From Cedecea colo (GTDB taxonomy: Bacteria; Pseudomonadota; Gammaproteobacteria; Enterobacterales; Enterobacteriaceae), in contig NZ_SOYS01000001.1 in NCBI RefSeq assembly GCF_011808225.1, positions 510,517 through 574,516 of the forward strand: a stretch of DNA of 64,000 nt, in the 5' to 3' direction. This document shows, one piece after another, positions 42,603 to 50,720 of the stretch. The notes under the pieces were generated by a model. That model had not been told where the DNA came from. It ran no database searches and saw only the letters and a program-made list of their open reading frames with translations. Numbering within the stretch: position 1 is the stretch's first letter; each line of letters opens with the position of its first letter. The translations under genes were made by a program, and so were the position numbers.

Positions 42603-43681
42603 CGGCTATTCTCCCGCGTGTCGATATGCACCTGAACCGACATCCCCGGACGCAGGCGCTTGCGCTTATCCGCCTCGCCGAGAACTTTGATGCGCACCGG
42701 AATACGCTGAGCGATCTTCACAAAGTTGCCGCTGGCGTTGTCCGGCGATATGGCGCTGAACTCAACGCCGGTAGCCGGGGAGATGTTCTCCACGCGGCCG
42801 TTAAATTTCTCGTTCGCCAGCGCATCCACGGTGAAGGTTACGGGCTGGCCAACTTTCATCTCCGCCAGCTGTGTTTCCTTCACGTTGGCAATAACCCAGT
42901 TATCCGGCGGCACCAGCGAGGTCAGGCGTGTGCCTGCGCTGACATAGGCGCCAAGACGTACGGCGATCTGCCCGAGCTGGCCGTCGCGAGGGGCGATAAT
43001 CCGCGTGTTTTGCAGATCGATTTGCGCCAGCTCCAGCGCCGCTTTCGCATTTTCCACGTCAGCTTCCAGCGAGCCCCGGTTAACAACCACGGTTTGCAGA
43101 TCCTGGCGGGACATTTCAAGCTGGGCGGCGGCCTGCTCGATATCCGCATTGCCCTGCGCCGCGCTGGCGCGGGCAGCGTCGCGTTCACGCACGGAGAGCG
43201 AGCCGTCGGAGGTCAAATCCTCCACGCGGCGTAAATCGAGCTGGGATTTTTTCGCCTGCGCCTGGGCGTTTTTCAGGGCTGCTTCATTTTTCTTAATCAC
43301 GGCATCCGCGCTGCGACGCTGCTGCTGATTATTGACGAGCGCCGCCTGTTTCATCGCCATCTGCGCCTGCGCCTGATGAACGCGCTGTTTGTAGATCCGG
43401 TCATCGATGGTCATTAGCACGTCGCCGGCTTTTACATACTGAAAGTCCTGTACATTTACCGCAGTGATATAACCGTTTACCTGCGGGCTGATAAAAGTGG
43501 TCATGCCGCGCACGTAGGCGTTTTCCGTTGACTCAACGTGCCGCGTGAAGGGAGGCAGTTGCCAGGCGTAGAGGATCACCAGCACGCCAAGGATGCCTAT
43601 CGCGACGGCGCTAAAAATTGACACTATGCGCAGGTTTTTTTGCTCCGGGCTTTGTGCCGGAGTGGTTCCTTGTTCGCTCAT
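42599..43681 (-). CDS. HlyD/EmrA-type membrane fusion protein
   Basis: A 360-residue periplasmic adaptor with one N-terminal membrane helix (about 22-44) and a lipoyl-like half (SPQVNGYITAVNVQDFQYVK). A long alpha-hairpin (about 95-205, rich in Gln/Ala/Lys) and the second lipoyl half (NTRIIAPRDGQLGQIAVRLG) follow. It matches EmrA-type adaptors that work with DHA2 permeases. The start at 43681 overlaps the permease stop in ATGA; the longer frame has no ribosome site. Confidence 0.92.
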   Translation of the reverse strand: MSEQGTTPAQSPEQKNLRIVSIFSAVAIGILGVLVILYAWQLPPFTRHVESTENAYVRGMTTFISPQVNGYITAVNVQDFQYVKAGDVLMTIDDRIYKQRVHQAQAQMAMKQAALVNNQQQRRSADAVIKKNEAALKNAQAQAKKSQLDLRRVEDLTSDGSLSVRERDAARASAAQGNADIEQAAAQLEMSRQDLQTVVVNRGSLEADVENAKAALELAQIDLQNTRIIAPRDGQLGQIAVRLGAYVSAGTRLTSLVPPDNWVIANVKETQLAEMKVGQPVTFTVDALANEKFNGRVENISPATGVEFSAISPDNASGNFVKIAQRIPVRIKVLGEADKRKRLRPGMSVQVHIDTRENSR

Positions 43682-45330
43682 TGCAGCTCCGTAGTATTTT
43701 TTAATTGTTTTCTGGCCGCCAGTTTCAGGCGCAGCAGGCGCCAGATAATCCACAGCAGGGTGCAGGTGGCAATGGCAGCGGTCAGTAAATAAGTATCGTT
43801 GTAAGCAAGCACGTTCGCTTCAGCAGTGGCAACGCTTTGCAGCTGAAGCAACGCCTGCGTATTCAGCAACGTACTGTCGCCCAGTACGCTGCTATAAAGC
43901 TGGGTATACTGGTTGACCCGCTCGCTGACCAGCGGATTAAGCAGCGTAAGCTGATCGGCCAGCAGGCTGGAGTGGAATTTTTCGCGCCAGGTCTGGAAAG
44001 TACCGAGGATGGCGGAGCCCAGCAGTCCGCCAATATTCTGGCTCATGCCAAACAGCACCGAGAAACTCACCAGATTGCGCGGTTCGGCAATCACGCCGCC
44101 AATCGACGTCAGCATTGCCGGTGCGAGGAAGAAGGCGCTGCTAAAACCAAACAGGAACTGGCTTACCATAAGCTGCGCCGGGCGGGTGAGGTTGTTGGAC
44201 TGGCTGTCCATCAGCGAAGCGACAATCATCAGCACCAGTGAAATCACCACCGGCCGCGTGAGCTTCTTGATATCAATCGTCAGGCAGCTGGCGATAATCC
44301 CGCAGACGATACCCGCAAGGATTGACCACGCAAGATTGGTCATCTGTTCGTTTTGCAGGCCGATAAGCTGCAGGTAGCCAATCACCCCGGTGTTCTGCTC
44401 CGCAAGCACGATACGAATCAGCACCATAATAAACCCGAGGCGCACCATGCTGCTGCTTGATAGCCAGCGTGTATTCAGTAGCGGATTGCTGCGATTATGC
44501 TCAAAGGTAATAGCGGCCACGATCAATACCAGCGAGGCGGCCAACGCCCAGCCAATCCACGGCGCTTCGAACCACCAGTCGATACGTCCAAGCGACAGTA
44601 CGCCGCACAGCAGCGCAATGCCCGGCGCAAGCAGAATGAAAGTCAGAAAGTCCTTCTTTTCAAAGACTTTTTTCCGATCGCTTGGCGGCAGTTTCAGCAG
44701 CAGCACGCAAGCCAGTGAGACAAGGGCGAGACCAAGCTCGAAGTAATAAAGGCCGCGCCATTCGTTAAGCTGCAACAGCTCAGTTGAAAACAGCCGCGCG
44801 ACAGGAATGGCGAGCGTGGAGCCGGTGATGCCAATGGTTAACCCTTTCAGCCGGTGCTTCGCAGGCCAGGCCTGGATCTGATAATAAATGCCAAGTGAAC
44901 TGAGCGCGGCGCCGACCATGCCGTGGGCGGCCCGCACCATGATGGCGGAATTGAGATCGTTAACGAAAAGGTGGAAGAAGGTGACCAGCACATACAGCAC
45001 CAGGAATCCTTCGGTAAACGCCCGCAGCCCGTACTGCTGGCGGAATTTCACCAGCAGCAGGTTGATGGAGGCGTTGGTCATCACATATACCGCGGGCAGC
45101 CAGGCGATTTCATTAGACCAGGCCGCAAAGGTGCCCTGTAAATTGGTGAGGTTTGCGGTAACCAGCGCGTTTCCGAGCGCCCCGGTCAGGCACACCAGCA
45201 GCCCGACCAGACCGTAGGCGATGCGTTTGTGCGTGGGATGAATCGGCGTGGAAGGGGAACCGAGAAGCGTAGGTTTCTCATGCGGTTGCCACTCCCTTGG
45301 AATATAAGGGTCGCGTTGAGGAAGGCGCAT
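43678..45330 (-). CDS. MFS DHA2 (EmrB-type) drug efflux permease
   Basis: A 550-residue permease with about 14 membrane helices, typical of the DHA2 family. The N-terminal 35 residues are cytoplasmic and Pro-rich. The NLTNLQGTFAAWSNEIAWLP segment in the first loop and GITGSTLAIPVARLFSTELL in helix 5 resemble EmrB-like and fusaric-acid/aromatic-acid efflux permeases. It uses the proton gradient to export toxic compounds through the adaptor and outer membrane channel. Its start overlaps the marR-type stop in TAATG. Confidence 0.92.
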   Translation of the reverse strand: MRLPQRDPYIPREWQPHEKPTLLGSPSTPIHPTHKRIAYGLVGLLVCLTGALGNALVTANLTNLQGTFAAWSNEIAWLPAVYVMTNASINLLLVKFRQQYGLRAFTEGFLVLYVLVTFFHLFVNDLNSAIMVRAAHGMVGAALSSLGIYYQIQAWPAKHRLKGLTIGITGSTLAIPVARLFSTELLQLNEWRGLYYFELGLALVSLACVLLLKLPPSDRKKVFEKKDFLTFILLAPGIALLCGVLSLGRIDWWFEAPWIGWALAASLVLIVAAITFEHNRSNPLLNTRWLSSSSMVRLGFIMVLIRIVLAEQNTGVIGYLQLIGLQNEQMTNLAWSILAGIVCGIIASCLTIDIKKLTRPVVISLVLMIVASLMDSQSNNLTRPAQLMVSQFLFGFSSAFFLAPAMLTSIGGVIAEPRNLVSFSVLFGMSQNIGGLLGSAILGTFQTWREKFHSSLLADQLTLLNPLVSERVNQYTQLYSSVLGDSTLLNTQALLQLQSVATAEANVLAYNDTYLLTAAIATCTLLWIIWRLLRLKLAARKQLKNTTELQ

Positions 45331-45761
45331 TATTTTGTCTCGGCGGCTTTGAGCAGGCGGGTGAGCACGTCACGCGTCACGGTTTGTTCTTCTTCACTGA
45401 TGGAGGTCAGAACTTCCTGGCGCAGCTCGTCGGCGACCACCTTAACTTTCTGATAGAGAGCTTGCCCCTGTTCGGTTGCGACCAGCAGGCGCACGCGTTT
45501 GTCTTCGGGCGTGAGAACCCGCTGCACCAGATTTTGTTCGACCAGACGATTGATGAGCGGCACGAGGGTTGCGCTCTCAATGCCAAGCTGGCGAGCCAGC
45601 TCCTTCTGCGATAGCGGCGTTTCATTGCCGGCGATAGCTGCAACCGCCACCCAGCTGGCCTGGCTCATACCGAGATCTTTGAGCCTGCGGTCAACGGCCA
45701 GACGCCATTGATGGGCCGTGAGATGAAGCAGGTGAGAAAAAGAGAGCTTTGCGTAATCCAC
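45330..45761 (-). CDS. MarR-family repressor of the efflux operon
   Basis: A 143-residue winged-helix regulator with a GTG start (MDYAKLSFSHLLHLT). The recognition helix region is LSQKELARQLGIESATLVPL (about 50-70), and the wing contains LTPEDKRVRLLVATE. It is the first gene of the pump operon and lies just downstream of a perfect 14-bp palindrome, the expected autoregulatory operator. A phenolic or other toxic ligand would release it and induce the pump. Confidence 0.92.
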   Translation of the reverse strand: MDYAKLSFSHLLHLTAHQWRLAVDRRLKDLGMSQASWVAVAAIAGNETPLSQKELARQLGIESATLVPLINRLVEQNLVQRVLTPEDKRVRLLVATEQGQALYQKVKVVADELRQEVLTSISEEEQTVTRDVLTRLLKAAETK

Positions 45762-45778
45762 AGCACAGGAACCATTTC

Positions 45779-45792
45779 GTTAGATATCTAAC
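45779..45792 (-). promoter_or_regulatory. MarR operator and promoter of the efflux operon
   Basis: GTTAGATATCTAAC is a perfect 14-bp palindrome, 17 bp upstream of the regulator start. On the minus strand a -35-like TTGATG lies upstream, with about 18 nt to TAGTTA, which overlaps the palindrome. A bound dimer would block RNA polymerase. Confidence 0.82.
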
Positions 45793-45871
45793 TAGTTTAA
45801 AACCGCAACCCTCATCAATTCAAGCGAAGATGAAGACGAATTGTTAATATTTGCATTATAGCCGCTGCTGT

Positions 45872-46789
45872 CTAATTCAGCTGATAATGTCGGTTAGGCT
45901 TCATCTGCTCTGGGATCTTATCCTCACCGTTCATATCGCGCAAATCACGCTCAATGGTATTACAGATGGCATTCAGCGCCAGATCGTTGTCTTCCATGCC
46001 AAACGGATCTTCCAGCTCTTCGGCCAGGCTATCAAGCGCGATAAAGGTGTAGGAAATAAAGACCGACAGGAACGGCGTCATATAGTGCATATCCTGTACC
46101 AGCGCGAAGGGCAGCATGATGCAAAACATATATACCGTGCGGTGCAGAATTAACGTATAGGCGAAGGGAACAGGCGTATTGCTGATGCGTTCGCAGCCGC
46201 CGGCAACGGCGGTATGCTCATTGAGGTGATTATCCATGCTGCGCCATAACACATCGGAAATAGTGCCGTTCATGCGCTGTTTTGATAGCCAGTTGCCCAT
46301 CAGCAGCAAAATACGGTTGCACGGCGCATGGCTTGCCGCAACCCATGCCAGTTCATCCGCGCGCAGCCAGGGGCGCAGACCGTTTTCTACCGGCTGTTTG
46401 CGCAGGGTCAGACGCAGACAGTTGCAGAACGCCACCTGCAGGTTCACGAAATAATTAATCTCTTCGCTTTGCGCCGCAGGGAGGCTTTTTACCTCGCGCA
46501 GCAGCGAGCGTGCGGTTACCGCCAGCTGTCCCCATAGCAAACGCGCTTCATTAAAACGGGCATAACAGGCGTTGTTTCTGAAACCGAGGAAGATGGCAAT
46601 AGCCACGCCCAGAATACTGAACGGCGCCATAGTCAGTTTAATACCAAGCGCCTCATACCACGGCAGGAAGAAAATTACGCTGACCGACAGCGCCAGATTC
46701 AGCAGCAGACGTGAATAGATTTTCTCCAGAACGGAACCGTGCCAGACGAAAAGTCGAATAATCCAGTGCTTATGGGGACGAATAATCAT
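45872..46789 (-). CDS. yneE: YneE, bestrophin-family membrane protein
   Basis: A 305-residue bestrophin-like channel (E. coli YneE 304). Family landmarks are IIRPHKHWIIRLFVWHGSVL at the N-terminus, FSILGVAIAIFLGFRNNACY (about 60-79), PVPFAYTLILHRTVYMFCIM (about 205-224) and the C-terminal ELEDPFGMEDNDLALNAI. The Klebsiella homologue KpBest forms a pentameric sodium-selective channel, so an ion channel in the inner membrane is likely. It is monocistronic. Confidence 0.93.
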   Translation of the reverse strand: MIIRPHKHWIIRLFVWHGSVLEKIYSRLLLNLALSVSVIFFLPWYEALGIKLTMAPFSILGVAIAIFLGFRNNACYARFNEARLLWGQLAVTARSLLREVKSLPAAQSEEINYFVNLQVAFCNCLRLTLRKQPVENGLRPWLRADELAWVAASHAPCNRILLLMGNWLSKQRMNGTISDVLWRSMDNHLNEHTAVAGGCERISNTPVPFAYTLILHRTVYMFCIMLPFALVQDMHYMTPFLSVFISYTFIALDSLAEELEDPFGMEDNDLALNAICNTIERDLRDMNGEDKIPEQMKPNRHYQLN

Positions 46790-46952
46790 AATGAAGAGGC
46801 TCAGAAACAGGACACCGTATTTAACGGCAGAGTGTGACGTAGATCAATATTTAAAGTTACATGTTTTTAACAACGTGAATTATTTTCATGCGCCGTGAAT
46901 TTTCCTCGTTTGCCTGGCCGCCGCTGCTATGCCATTCTGCTTGCAACAAATG

Positions 46953-47011
46953 GCCGTCCAGACGGCTAAAAAACCCAGATACTGAACTATCACTTAGCTA
47001 AATCATTTAGC
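46953..47011 (+). promoter_or_regulatory. Two palindromes in the leader of the MetE-like gene
   Basis: GCCGTC-CA-GACGGC (46953-46966) lies 67 bp upstream of the start, and GCTAAATCATTTAGC (46997-47011, perfect around one central base) lies 21 bp upstream. The sequence at the first, GGCCGTCC-AGACGGCT, also resembles two tandem 8-bp MetJ boxes (AGACGTCT) with 5 and 7 matches. The second looks like an operator for an unknown dimeric repressor. Confidence 0.55.
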
Positions 47012-47032
47012 CGGGTCACCAGGAGAATTCAT

Positions 47033-48151
47033 ATGTCGCACAACACGCAACAGCGCCATCACGCCCCATTCCGCGCGGATATCGTCGGGAGTTTCTTACG
47101 CCCGGATGCCATTAAAGAAGCCCGCCAGCAGTTTGCCGCAGGCGATATCTCGGCGAATCAATTGCGCAAGGTTGAAGATGAAGCCATTCGCGCTTCGGTA
47201 GAGCAGCAGTGTGCGTGCGGCCTGCACGTTGTTACCGACGGAGAATTCCGCCGCGCCTGGTGGCACTTTGACTTTTTCGACGGTTTGCAGGGCGTTGAAC
47301 GTTACGAATCCGACCACGGCATCCAGTTCAACGGTGTACAGACTAAGGCGCACAGCGTACGCGTCGTCGGCAAGCTTGGGTTTGGTGAACACCCGATGCT
47401 GGAAGATTTCCGCTATCTGAAAAGCATCAGTGGAAATGCGGTGCCAAAAATGACTATCCCAAGCCCGAGCGTACTGCATTTTCGCGGCGGCCGGAACGCC
47501 ATCGACAGCGCCGTTTACCCGGATTTAAACGACTATTTCGACGATCTGGCTACAACCTGGCGCGATGCGATTCAGGCGTTCTATGCAGCAGGCTGCCGCT
47601 ATCTGCAACTGGATGACACCGTCTGGGCGTACCTGTGCTCAGACGCGCAACGCCAAGAAATCCGCGAGCGCGGTGACGATCCTGATGAACTGGCAAAAAT
47701 TTATGCCCGCGTGCTGAATAAAGCGCTGGAAGGGAAACCTGAAGATCTGACCATCGGCCTGCACGTGTGCCGCGGCAACTTCCGCTCGACGTGGATTTCT
47801 GAAGGGGGTTACGAGCCGGTGGCGGAAGTGTTATTTGGCACCGTGAACGTGGACGCCTTCTTCCTTGAATACGACAATGACCGTTCAGGTGATTTTGCCC
47901 CGCTGCGTTTTGTGCGTCCCGGCAAACAGCAGGTCGTGCTGGGGCTTATCACCACCAAAAATGGTGAGCTGGAAAAGCCTGAGCAAATCCAGGCGCGTAT
48001 TAATGAAGCGGCGAAATTTGTCGATATCAGCCAGATTTGCCTCAGCCCGCAGTGCGGCTTTGCGTCCACGGAAGAGGGCAACAGCCTGACGCCTGCCCAG
48101 CAGTGGGACAAGGTTCGGCTGGTGGCTGAGATTGCGCAGAAGGTGTGGTAA
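47033..48151 (+). CDS. MetE C-terminal-like cobalamin-independent methyltransferase (YxjG/YxjH type)
   Basis: A 372-residue protein equivalent to the catalytic C-terminal half of MetE. Zinc ligands appear as H244 and C246 in GLHVCRGN and C341 in SPQCGFAS, matching His641, Cys643 and Cys726 of MetE; a Glu near 279 may be the fourth. The homocysteine/methionine pocket resembles ADIVGSFLRP at the N-terminus. Without the MetE N-terminal domain, such proteins may use other methyl donors (for example S-methylmethionine or B12-linked donors) rather than triglutamyl-methyl-THF. The ribosome site is CAGGAGAAT. It is monocistronic with a hairpin at 48166. Confidence 0.82.
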   Translation: MSHNTQQRHHAPFRADIVGSFLRPDAIKEARQQFAAGDISANQLRKVEDEAIRASVEQQCACGLHVVTDGEFRRAWWHFDFFDGLQGVERYESDHGIQFNGVQTKAHSVRVVGKLGFGEHPMLEDFRYLKSISGNAVPKMTIPSPSVLHFRGGRNAIDSAVYPDLNDYFDDLATTWRDAIQAFYAAGCRYLQLDDTVWAYLCSDAQRQEIRERGDDPDELAKIYARVLNKALEGKPEDLTIGLHVCRGNFRSTWISEGGYEPVAEVLFGTVNVDAFFLEYDNDRSGDFAPLRFVRPGKQQVVLGLITTKNGELEKPEQIQARINEAAKFVDISQICLSPQCGFASTEEGNSLTPAQQWDKVRLVAEIAQKVW

Positions 48152-48165
48152 GCATGCGGTGATTT

Positions 48166-48187
48166 CCCTCTCCCTTTCGGGAGAGGG
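48166..48187 (+). terminator. Hairpin after the MetE-like gene
   Basis: A perfect 9-bp stem CCCTCTCCC / GGGAGAGGG with a TTTC loop, 14 bp after the stop, followed by TTCAAAG. It has the sequence of the dispersed CCCTCTCCC repeats and likely ends transcription or protects the mRNA. Confidence 0.65.
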
Positions 48188-48316
48188 TTCAAAGAAAAGT
48201 TATTCCAGCTCCAGCAGGCGTTCAGCAATGCATCCGCTTCATGCTTCAGTTCCGCGGGCCGGAAAGACGACTCAACGGTTGGCACTGCCTGCGCTTCTTT
48301 TTTTGGCGGCCAGCGC

Positions 48317-49288
48317 TTAAACCGAGCCTCTCACCACCAGCTTCCAGTCGAGAATCTCATTCACCGTTTCCACCTGCGGATTTTCAATTCTCTCCAGCAG
48401 TAGCTGTACGCTACGCACGCCGAGCTGATGCATCGGCTGTTCAACGGTGGTGAGCGGCGGAGTGGTTACCGCGCCAAACGGTACGCCGTCAAATCCCATG
48501 ATGGCCACATCTTCCGGTACGCGCAGCCCGTTTTCGTGGGCGTAATGCAGCGCGCCGCCGGCCAGCGCATCGGAAATAGCAAAAACGGCATCTGGCGGTT
48601 CCGGCAGGGTAAATAATTCCGCCATCGCCTGTACGCCCGCCTGATATTCCAGGCTGTCCGCATATACCACGGCCTGCCAGGCGGAGCTGCGCCCAGCCCG
48701 GTATCCCGCTTCCCGTTGTTGCGAATACAAATAACGCAAGTCGCCGTTAATTAATGCGATACGTTTATAGCCCGCGCAGGTGAGATGCTCAACCGCAGCC
48801 GCGGCTGCTTTAAAGTTATCGATGGTCACGGAAGAGGCGTTATAGCCCGGATCGCCTTCACCGCATTGTACCCAAGGCGAATCCCCGATAAGCGTTGTTA
48901 AGCCGGGTAAGCAGCTGATGGCATCCATGGTGATCACGCCATCGACAACTTTGCCGCTCAGCAACTGTAGATAGGCAGACTCACGCGGCAGACGTGATTC
49001 AGAATTACACAGCAGAATGTGATAGCCGTGTTTTTCCGCTTCCTCTTCAATGCCGCGAACCACGCGTGCGCAGAAGGGGTTTGTAATGTTAGAAACCAGC
49101 ACCAGCAGCATACGGCTGCGCGCGGTGCGCAACTGGCGGGCAAGAAGATTCGGCTGATAATCACATGATTCAATAGCTGCCAGCACCTTATCCCGGGTAG
49201 CAGTTTTTACCCCCGGGTTGCCATTCAGCACCCTGGAAACGGTAGCGGTGGAAACCCCCGCAATACGAGCCACTTTATCTATCGACAT
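48317..49288 (-). CDS. LacI-family repressor of the adjacent catabolic operon
   Basis: A 323-residue regulator. The helix-turn-helix is DKVARIAGVSTATVSRVLNG (residues 4-23), followed by the hinge helix (QPNLLARQLRTARS) and a periplasmic-binding-type core. The ligand pocket region includes FAISDALAGGALHYAHENG and IMGFDGVPFGAVTTPPLTTV. It is divergent from a permease operon, and two operators lie between. The ribosome site AAAGGATCAGC is good. The inducer should be the transported sugar or its first product. Confidence 0.92.
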   Translation of the reverse strand: MSIDKVARIAGVSTATVSRVLNGNPGVKTATRDKVLAAIESCDYQPNLLARQLRTARSRMLLVLVSNITNPFCARVVRGIEEEAEKHGYHILLCNSESRLPRESAYLQLLSGKVVDGVITMDAISCLPGLTTLIGDSPWVQCGEGDPGYNASSVTIDNFKAAAAAVEHLTCAGYKRIALINGDLRYLYSQQREAGYRAGRSSAWQAVVYADSLEYQAGVQAMAELFTLPEPPDAVFAISDALAGGALHYAHENGLRVPEDVAIMGFDGVPFGAVTTPPLTTVEQPMHQLGVRSVQLLLERIENPQVETVNEILDWKLVVRGSV

Positions 49289-49381
49289 GCTGATCCTTTA
49301 CCCTGGCTGATTATTTGTGAAGCGCATTGCAGATCCGCATCAATAGTAACAAATAATCCTCGGGCATGATGGAAAGCTATC

Positions 49382-49427
49382 TGAAATCGATTACATTTTT
49401 AGTGAAGCGTTAATGTAATCGATTACA
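49382..49427. promoter_or_regulatory. Double LacI-type operator between repressor and permease
   Basis: TGAAATCGATTACA (49382-49395) and the perfect palindrome TGTAATCGATTACA (49414-49427) are 32 bp apart centre to centre, about three helical turns. Both have the central CG and symmetrical halves of LacI-family operators. The downstream copy lies 46 bp before the permease start. Confidence 0.85.
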
Positions 49428-49472
49428 AAAATAAACCCTTACCCTTTATCAATACTCTGCCGCGGAGGATTT

Positions 49473-50720
49473 ATGTCTTCTCACTCAGCCGTTGGGGCTC
49501 AGGTAATCACCCATAAATGGGTTATTCCGCGCCTGTCGTTAATGATGTTTCTGGAATTTTTCGTCTGGGGGGCCTGGTACGTTACGCTGGGCGTCGTGAT
49601 GGGCAAGTATGGCCTGAGCGCGGTGATTGGCGATGCGTATTCCACCGGGCCTGTTGCCTCCATCCTTTCGCCGTTTGTGCTGGGCATGCTGGTGGATCGC
49701 TTCTTCGCCTCGCAAAAGGTTCTCGGCGTCCTGCATCTGGTAGGGGCCGCGCTGTTGTGGTGGCTGCCGGGCCTGTTCGAAAGCGGGCAAACCGGCCTGC
49801 TGTGGGTGATATTCGCCTACATGCTGTGCTACATGCCAACTATCGCGCTGAGCAATAACGTGGCGTTCCACAGCCTTGCAAACAGCGAGAAGGGCTTCCC
49901 GATCGTTCGTGCTTTCGGCACTATCGGCTGGATTGTCGCAGGCTTAATCGTCGGGGTGAGCGGGCTTTCTGACAGCACCAGCATCTTTACCATGGCGGCT
50001 GTTGCGTCGGTTGTGCTTGGCATTTACAGCTTTACGTTGCCCAACACGCCAGCGCCGGATCGCGGTAAGCCGCTTTCCATGCGCGATTTGCTGTGCGCCG
50101 ATGCCTTTGCCTTACTCAAACAGCGCCACTTTATGGTGTTCATCATCTGCGCCACGCTGATTTCCATTCCGCTTGCCGCTTACTATGCATACGCTGCGCC
50201 GTTTATCTCCGCGCTGGGCTTTGAAAACGTCAGCGGCGTGATGGCGTTCGGACAGATGTCCGAGCTGCTGTTTATGCTGCTGATCCCGTTCTTCTTCCGC
50301 CGTCTGGGCATCAAAATGATGCTGCTGATCGGCATGCTGGCGTGGTTTGCGCGTTACGCCATGTTCGCCCTGAGCATCGCGGAAGAAACCCGCTGGATGA
50401 TTTATATCGGCATTATTCTGCACGGCGTGTGCTACGACTTTTTCTTTGTTATCGGCTTTATCTATACCGACAAGGTGGCGGGCGACAAAGTGAAGGGCCA
50501 GGCGCAGAGCCTGCTGGTGCTGTTTACCTATGGGCTGGGCATGCTCATCGGTTCGCAAATCAGCGGCGCGGTGTTCAACCGTTCGGTCACCGCTCAGGGT
50601 GCCGAAGCGCTGGTGCAGTGGCAGCAATTCTGGTGGCTGCCGGCCATCGCCGCCGTGATTATCGCCGCCATCTTCTTCTTTACGTTTAACTATAAAGAAG
50701 GAGCGAAGGATGGCCGATAG
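49473..50720 (+). CDS. MFS permease, nucleoside:H+ symporter (NupG-like) family
   Basis: A 415-residue permease with 12 helices. The N-terminal SLMMFLEFFVWGAWYVTLGV and the FGTIGWIVAGL segment near residue 150 match the NupG/XapB nucleoside symporter superfamily, which also includes distant members that carry sugars or glycosides. It is the first gene of the operon and overlaps the next gene by 11 bp. Because the following enzymes are sugar oxidoreductases and an isomerase, the substrate is probably a sugar, glycoside or inositol rather than a nucleoside. Confidence 0.85.
   Translation: MSSHSAVGAQVITHKWVIPRLSLMMFLEFFVWGAWYVTLGVVMGKYGLSAVIGDAYSTGPVASILSPFVLGMLVDRFFASQKVLGVLHLVGAALLWWLPGLFESGQTGLLWVIFAYMLCYMPTIALSNNVAFHSLANSEKGFPIVRAFGTIGWIVAGLIVGVSGLSDSTSIFTMAAVASVVLGIYSFTLPNTPAPDRGKPLSMRDLLCADAFALLKQRHFMVFIICATLISIPLAAYYAYAAPFISALGFENVSGVMAFGQMSELLFMLLIPFFFRRLGIKMMLLIGMLAWFARYAMFALSIAEETRWMIYIGIILHGVCYDFFFVIGFIYTDKVAGDKVKGQAQSLLVLFTYGLGMLIGSQISGAVFNRSVTAQGAEALVQWQQFWWLPAIAAVIIAAIFFFTFNYKEGAKDGR

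Noticed and set aside
48188-48316. Possible gene tail on the minus strand after the LacI regulator (ending AERLLELE)
   Set aside because: One frame ends plausibly, but upstream codons fall into different frames and no family is recognisable. It may be a decayed gene end, too short to call.
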